This document shows, one piece after another, positions 59,398 to 64,000 of a stretch of 64,000 nucleotides of DNA. The stretch is from Ktedonobacter racemifer DSM 44963 (lineage in GTDB: Bacteria; Chloroflexota; Ktedonobacteria; Ktedonobacterales; Ktedonobacteraceae). Position 1 is the stretch's first letter, and the number at the start of each line of letters is the position of its first letter. The notes under the pieces were generated by a model that saw only the letters and a list, made by a program, of their open reading frames with translations, made no database searches and was not told where the DNA came from. A program made the translations under genes and the position numbers. Location: positions 2,480,001 to 2,544,000 of the forward strand of contig NZ_ADVG01000002.1 of the NCBI RefSeq assembly GCF_000178855.1, in the 5' to 3' direction.

Positions 59398-60414
59398 ATG
59401 GCCGGGAGCAATGAATCAGTCTTTCTGCACCCTCGCCCAGGCCGTTATATCGATATGCATCTATCAAAAACTACCCCCCAGGGACACTCGCGGTTTCTCA
59501 CATTTTCGCGTGAAGCATGGGCCAGCCTGCGTGCCAGCACACCTTTGACCCTTTCAGAAGAGCGCCTGAACGCTCTGCGTAGCTTGAATGACCGCATTGA
59601 CCTCAACGAGGTTGAGCAGGTCTACCTGCCACTTTCCCGGCTACTCAACCTGTACGTGGCAGCCGCGCAAAAGCTACATACCGCAACGTCGACCTTCCTG
59701 GGACATCATACCGCCCAGGTTCCCTATATTATCGGTATCGCGGGCAGTGTCGCGGTTGGGAAGAGCACAACCGCCCGTCTCTTACAGGCGCTGCTCTCCG
59801 ATTGGCCTTCACGCCCCAGGGTTGACCTGATTACAACTGATGGTTTTCTCTATCCTAATCGTGTCCTGTTGGAGCGCGACCTGATGCAGCGCAAGGGCTT
59901 CCCCCAAAGCTATAATCAGCGCCGCTTACTGCAATTTATGCTCGATGTGAAGGCAGGCAAGCCAGAGGTCAACGCGCCCATCTACTCACACCTGATTTAT
60001 GACATTATTCCCGACCGTGTGCAGACCATTAACCAGCCTGACATCCTCATTGTTGAGGGTTTAAATGTCTTGCAGGCCAGGCGTCCCACCGGGCGCTCGG
60101 CTCAGCGCCTCTTCATCTCGGATTTCTTTGACTTCTCGATCTATGTCGATGCCGAAGAGTGCGATGTTGAGCAATGGTATGTTGAGCGCTTCCTCACCCT
60201 GCGTGAGACGGCTTTCCGCGATCCCTCATCCTTCTTCACCCGCTACGCACGCCTCTCTGAGCAGGAAGCCATCGCCACCGCACACGACATCTGGCAGCAG
60301 ATCAATGGCTTAAATCTGCGTGAAAACATTCGCCCAACCCGTGAACGTGCGCATCTTATCCTGCGTAAAGGGCGCAAGCATGCCGTTGAAGAGGTCCGCC
60401 TGCGGAAAATTTAG
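59398..60414 (+). CDS. coaA: Type I pantothenate kinase
   Basis: A 338-residue protein. GSVAVGKST near residue 115 is the P-loop. It is followed by DLITTDGFLYPN, KGFPQSYN, YDIIPDRV and VEGLNVLQ, all CoaA signatures, with the C-terminal WQQINGLNLRENI. It phosphorylates pantothenate, the first and controlling step of coenzyme A synthesis. The start is uncertain: ATG at 59398 is used, and the conserved part begins near 59455. The second ISAs1 element ends about 130 bases upstream and may have changed its promoter. Confidence 0.95.
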   Translation: MAGSNESVFLHPRPGRYIDMHLSKTTPQGHSRFLTFSREAWASLRASTPLTLSEERLNALRSLNDRIDLNEVEQVYLPLSRLLNLYVAAAQKLHTATSTFLGHHTAQVPYIIGIAGSVAVGKSTTARLLQALLSDWPSRPRVDLITTDGFLYPNRVLLERDLMQRKGFPQSYNQRRLLQFMLDVKAGKPEVNAPIYSHLIYDIIPDRVQTINQPDILIVEGLNVLQARRPTGRSAQRLFISDFFDFSIYVDAEECDVEQWYVERFLTLRETAFRDPSSFFTRYARLSEQEAIATAHDIWQQINGLNLRENIRPTRERAHLILRKGRKHAVEEVRLRKI

Positions 60415-60667
60415 CACCTTCCCAGATAACCAGATTATGATGCCCAACTGGCAAAGCTCTTTTTGTATCGGAATTCGCTCGCAATGCGTATTCAGAGTAT
60501 GAAGAAGATACGTTTTCCGTGTCATCTTCACATGGTATGCCTGACTACGCGTTATGGCGTATACTATATAGTACAAACTCGCAGCACCTCTTCATAGGCA
60601 TTTGCGCGCGAATTTCGTTGCTTAGGGCATGGCTGTCTACCAGCCTGCCAGCAGGGAGGAATGCAAG

Positions 60668-61003
60668 ATGGGGCAAGAACGGGGTATCAATATGCACCGC
60701 CTGCGCGTCTTTTCCCAGGCGGTCAAGAGCAAGGCCAATAAGTATACGTGGAGTGGTCTGTTTATATTCGTCCTGGGAGTCGTGTTTATCGCAGCTGGCG
60801 TCAGCCTGAGCCGGGGAGTCTACTACTCTACGCCAGGGCTTCTGATTGGGCTAGGCGCTATTATCGCCATTATCGGTTTGATTCGTATCGCAATCGGCTT
60901 TATCAATCCTCAGACGCCCGAGGATCTGCCACCATCACCAGAAGAAGAACTGGTAACAAACGCGCAACATACCGTCGCTGTCGACGAGCTTTTTGAAGCG
61001 TAG
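60668..61003 (+). CDS. Hypothetical small membrane protein
   Basis: 111 residues with two closely spaced membrane helices (GLFIFVLGVVFIAAGVSLS and GLLIGLGAIIAIIGLIRIAIG), a basic N-terminus and an acidic C-terminal tail (EDLPPSPEEE). The family is unknown. GGGAGG precedes the ATG, and a perfect 58-base palindromic terminator follows the stop. Confidence 0.7.
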   Translation: MGQERGINMHRLRVFSQAVKSKANKYTWSGLFIFVLGVVFIAAGVSLSRGVYYSTPGLLIGLGAIIAIIGLIRIAIGFINPQTPEDLPPSPEEELVTNAQHTVAVDELFEA

Positions 61004-61006
61004 AAG

Positions 61007-61064
61007 AAACGCGGTACAAAAAAGAGAGCCTGTCGCGACAGGCTCTCTTTTTTGTACCGCGTTT
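61007..61064. terminator. Perfect palindrome of 58 bases, 29-bp stem without loop
   Basis: The two halves, 61007-61035 and 61036-61064, are exact reverse complements, with an A-run on one side and T-run on the other within the stem. It works for both convergent neighbours. Confidence 0.9.
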
Positions 61065-61089
61065 TCCTAATGCAGAGGTAAAGTTTTGC

Positions 61090-61707
61090 TCAACCAAGAA
61101 GAGGTTCAAGGTAACGCTGCAACACGGTTTTGAGTTCGTGTACAAGCGTTTTTCGATCAGCCTCCTCTGCTTCGAGTATGAGTGGGAGGGCAGCCTTGAA
61201 GAGTTGAACACTCATCGTGGCGCACAGGAGGCGTTGCGCCACCGGGAGGTCGGGGGCACGTACCTGAAAACCCCGCTCAAAGTTGGCTTGCATATCTTTC
61301 GGCAAAGCTTGCGTAAGACTCGCCAGGGACATCGATGGATCGGGAATTGTGAGAAGGATGTAAAAACCAGGATGGGCCAGGTGAAATGCAATCAGGGCAT
61401 CAATGGCCTGATCCAGCCAGAGAGAGAAGGAACGTGATGCGGCCTCGCGCGAAAAAATAGAGCCATATATCTGTTGGAGTTCCTCAGTATATCGAGCAAC
61501 CAGGGCCTGGGCAATCTCTTCTTTGTTAGAGAAGAATTGATACAGAGAGCCAGGCGAGATCCCGGCCTGCGCTGCAATATGATTGGTCGTTGCCTCATCA
61601 TAGCCCATTTTCGCAAAGACAATTTCCGCGGCATTAAGAATGGAAGCAATGCGCTGTAAACCTCGCGCGCGCCGCTGAACAGGCCGTGCGTCTTTCTGCT
61701 GATCCAT
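61090..61707 (-). CDS. TetR-family transcriptional regulator
   Basis: A 205-residue protein. The helix-turn-helix is at residues 25-65 (ILNAAEIVFAKMGYDEATTNHIAAQAGISPGSLYQFFSNKEEI). The C-terminal ligand domain (about 75-200) is all-helical. ATG at 61707 has GGAGG upstream. It is divergent from the SDR and monooxygenase-like genes, and an operator-like palindrome overlaps their promoter, so it probably represses them. Confidence 0.92.
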   Translation of the reverse strand: MDQQKDARPVQRRARGLQRIASILNAAEIVFAKMGYDEATTNHIAAQAGISPGSLYQFFSNKEEIAQALVARYTEELQQIYGSIFSREAASRSFSLWLDQAIDALIAFHLAHPGFYILLTIPDPSMSLASLTQALPKDMQANFERGFQVRAPDLPVAQRLLCATMSVQLFKAALPLILEAEEADRKTLVHELKTVLQRYLEPLLG

Positions 61708-61767
61708 ACGATCCTCCAAACATTCATTCCAAACAGCATCAGTATATTTTTTACGCTGGCAAACCTA

Positions 61768-61800
61768 TTGACAATACGAGTTTTTACTCGCCTATGTAGT
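61768..61800 (+). promoter_or_regulatory. Promoter with palindromic operator in its spacer
   Basis: A perfect -35 TTGACA (61768-61773) is followed by CGAGT-TTTT-ACTCG (61777-61790) and then a -10-like TATGTA (61793-61798), spacing 19. The palindrome would be covered by a TetR dimer that blocks RNA polymerase. Confidence 0.55.
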
Positions 61801-61970
61801 ATAGGATACCAGGGCAGCTTTGTCCACAAGAAGCGACGCTTACCGAAAATTATCCTGAAGTATCGCCCATGGTATCCACGCTGATCCCGGTCGTTTCGAC
61901 TTCAGGACTTTTATCATGATGACCATACGTCATGTTAGGTGAATTGATTGTCATAGAAGAAGGATCGCAT

Positions 61971-62737
61971 ATGAACACATCAGCCGAGACGAGGCGCTTA
62001 GATAGCAAGAGCGTGGTCGTCATTGGAGGCAGTAGAGGTCTGGGACGCGCCATTGTGGCCGCAACTCAGGCTGAAGGTGCGCGTGTGCTTGCTGTAGCAC
62101 GCCAGGAAGAGCCGCTCAAGAAGCTCGTCGCAGAATATCCAGCCGTGCAAACGCTCGGACTCGATGCAAGCGACGAAAACGCTCCTGCGAAGGTCTTTGA
62201 AACGCTTTCGCCAGACGTCCTGATTGTCTGCGGAGGTGCCATACCTCATAATGTGCCACTTTCGGAGCAGAGTTGGGAGCAGTCTCACGCAACTGGAATA
62301 CTGATGTCAAAATGTCGTTGCTCTTCTCGCAAGCCGCGCTGACCAGGCCGCTTCCTGCGGGAACGACTGTTATCCTCATTTCAAGCGGTGCGGCCATTGG
62401 TGGTTCTCCACTTTCGGGCGGTTATGCTGGCTCAAAACGTACACAGATGTTCATCGCCAGTTACGCCCAGAAGGAATCTGATCGCAGGGCACTTGGTTTG
62501 CGCTTCTTTGCGCTAGCGCCCGGAAGCATTATGCCAGAAACGGACCTTGGAAAAGCCGCGGTCTCGGCCTATGCTTCTTCGCTCGGAATTTCTGCCCAGG
62601 ACTTCATCAAAGGCATGCCATCTCCGCAATCACCGGAATATGTCGCAAACGCGGTGGTAGAAATTGCAAGCAATCCAGGTGGCAGAGAGGGAAATGTGTT
62701 CCTGGTTTCTGGAAAAGGCATTGAGGCTTTACCATAG
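61971..62737 (+). pseudogene. Short-chain dehydrogenase/reductase with frameshift
   Basis: The first frame (61971-62342) has the NAD(P) motif VVVIGGSRGLGRAIV and VLIVCGGAIPHN. The second (to 62737) has NWNTDVKMSLLFSQAAL, ILISSGAAIGG and the catalytic YAGSK. They join near 62284, where loss of one base explains the change from WEQ to SRNWN. Together they make a normal SDR of about 255 residues. It may be a decayed gene or an assembly error. AGAAGGA precedes the ATG. Confidence 0.82.
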
Positions 62738-62807
62738 TTTTTTAGATTAAGAAAACGCTACCTGTGTTCATAGGAGCGTAAGATACCTCATTGAAAGTGA
62801 GCATAGA

Positions 62808-63988
62808 ATGACAATCACTTCTCTTCCAACGCGAGCAGAGCTCGTGGGCCGTGCGAGCGCTATTGTACCTCTTCTCCAAAAACATGCGCAATGGCACGAG
62901 GAGCATCGGCGTTTGCATGAAGAAACAATCGAGGAGATGGCACGAGCTGGCGTCTTCAAATTGCGCATCCCCAAACGCTACGGAGGCTACGAAAGCGATA
63001 TCCAGACCGTGGTGGATGTGCTTACCGAGATCGGGCGAGGGGACGGCTCATCCGCGTGGACGGGGCAACTCTGGTTGCATGGCGCATGGATGGTTGGCCT
63101 ATTTTCCGATGCCGTCCAGGAGGAGGTCTTCTCCACCCCTGATGTCCGTGTGAGCGCACTCTTAAGCCCAACAGCGACAGCGGTGCGCACAGAGGATGGG
63201 ATCGTCGTGAGCGGGCAATGGCACTTCAATTCCGGCGCGCTACACAGCCATTGGGACCTGGTCAATGCCATATCGATCACAGATGAAGGGACACCGGAGC
63301 CGATCCTTGCACTCATTCCAATGTCGCAGCTTGAGATCATCGATGACTGGGATACCTCGGGTCTGCGAGGAACCGGCAGTGTCACCACCGTGGCGAAAGA
63401 GGTCTTTGTCCCCAATGCCCATGTGCTTTCGGTCACCGCTTTAACGCAGGGGCAGTCCCAAAGTGCTTTAAACGCCGATCTCCCCTGTACCGCAGTCCGG
63501 TGATTCTAACGGGCGCGACACTTTCCAGCGTGACCGGACTTGGTCTGGCGAAGGCTGCCCTGGAGGCCTTTCTCCAGCGGCTCCCTGGTCGACACATTGC
63601 CTACACAACCTACGACAATCAGGCTGAGGTACAACTCACCCATCTCCAGGTCGCTGAGGCGGCAATAAAGATCGAGGAGGCCGAATTTCATGCCTCACAC
63701 GCGGCAAGCCTTCTGGACACAAAGGCCGAGAGCGGTGAAACATGGAGCGTGGAGGAGCGCAGCCGTGTTTGTCTCGACGCAGCTCTGATCGCTTTGAGAG
63801 CCAAGGAAGCGGTAGACATACTCAACACAGCCAGCGGAGGATCGTCGGTTTACAGCAGCGTGCCTATCCAACGCATCGCGCGCGATGTTCAGGTGCTGAA
63901 CTTGAACGGCCTGCTGCATCCCAATACCAATCTTGAACTCTATGGGCGGGTCCTTGTTGGCCTTCCCCCGAATACGCTCTACCTCTAG
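62808..63988 (+). pseudogene. Acyl-CoA dehydrogenase-fold flavin monooxygenase with frameshift
   Basis: The first frame (62808-63503) gives the N-terminal helical and beta domains (LHEETIEEMARAGVFKLRIPKRYGGYE, WHFNSGALHSHWD, DTSGLRGTGS). The second (63500-63988) gives the C-terminal helices (GLGLAKAALEAFLQ, YSSVPIQRIARDV). This layout is that of HsaA/HpaB-like flavin-dependent monooxygenases. The break is near 63490 and one missing base would heal it. It follows the SDR gene and is likely its partner. Confidence 0.82.
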
Positions 63989-64000
63989 ACGTGTTCTTGC

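Noticed and set aside
1..64000. CRISPR array
   Set aside because: The dispersed palindromes are not regularly spaced with unique spacers, and no cas gene is present.

Overview
The window looks like chromosomal DNA from a large-genome soil bacterium of the Chloroflexota, most likely the Ktedonobacteria. This is inferred from the mix of families (PadR, ROK, CpXC, TIR, pseudokinase, ABC-2 trio, WD40, SprT-like), the moderately high GC content and the load of transposases and a group II intron. No rRNA gene is present to confirm it.

Layout. 1-11.7 kb: two Gfo/Idh/MocA oxidoreductases around an AraC regulator, an S2P-like protease, GNAT, a stand-alone RAM domain, a YbdK-type ligase, a SprT-like protein, and an operon of CoA-transferase, M20 peptidase and aminotransferase. 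11.7-28.6 kb: methyltransferase, PadR, isoaspartyl peptidase/asparaginase, a probable pseudokinase, ROK, a ModC-like ATPase, HxlR, HIT, an ABC-2 exporter trio, an M16 peptidase, a seven-bladed WD40 protein, MogA/MoaB and a CpXC protein. 28.9-37.3 kb: nurA with a Rad50/SbcC-like ATPase, then a copper locus (copA divergent from csoR and a CopZ-like chaperone) with matching operators. 37.3-41 kb: TMEM175-like channel, tRNA-Ile, VanZ-like protein, three perfect DnaA boxes, a lipoprotein and a proline-rich membrane protein.

41.0-51.03 kb is an integrated element of about 10 kb. It is bounded by 68-bp direct repeats (one mismatch) made of the 3' half of tRNA-Met plus its downstream sequence. A tyrosine integrase, split by a frameshift, lies just inside the left repeat. 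The cargo is a RusA-like resolvase, a truncated type ISP restriction-modification gene, an ISAs1 element with 10-bp target duplications, a DinB protein, an IS256 element, a DUF559 nuclease-like protein, small genes and a cluster of real and degenerate tRNAs.

51.1-64 kb: two initiator tRNAs, ftsH, a tail-anchored TIR protein, a second ISAs1 element whose transposase gene is split by a group II intron, coaA, a small membrane protein, and a TetR gene divergent from an SDR gene and a flavin monooxygenase-like gene, both of which carry frameshifts.

The most pervasive non-coding signal is a set of about eighteen very long hairpins (stems of 21-35 bp, almost always perfect, loops mostly of 3-8 nt) in the gaps between genes. 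Each stem has its own sequence. They are dense from 3 to 37 kb, absent from the integrated element, and reappear after ftsH and near 61 kb.
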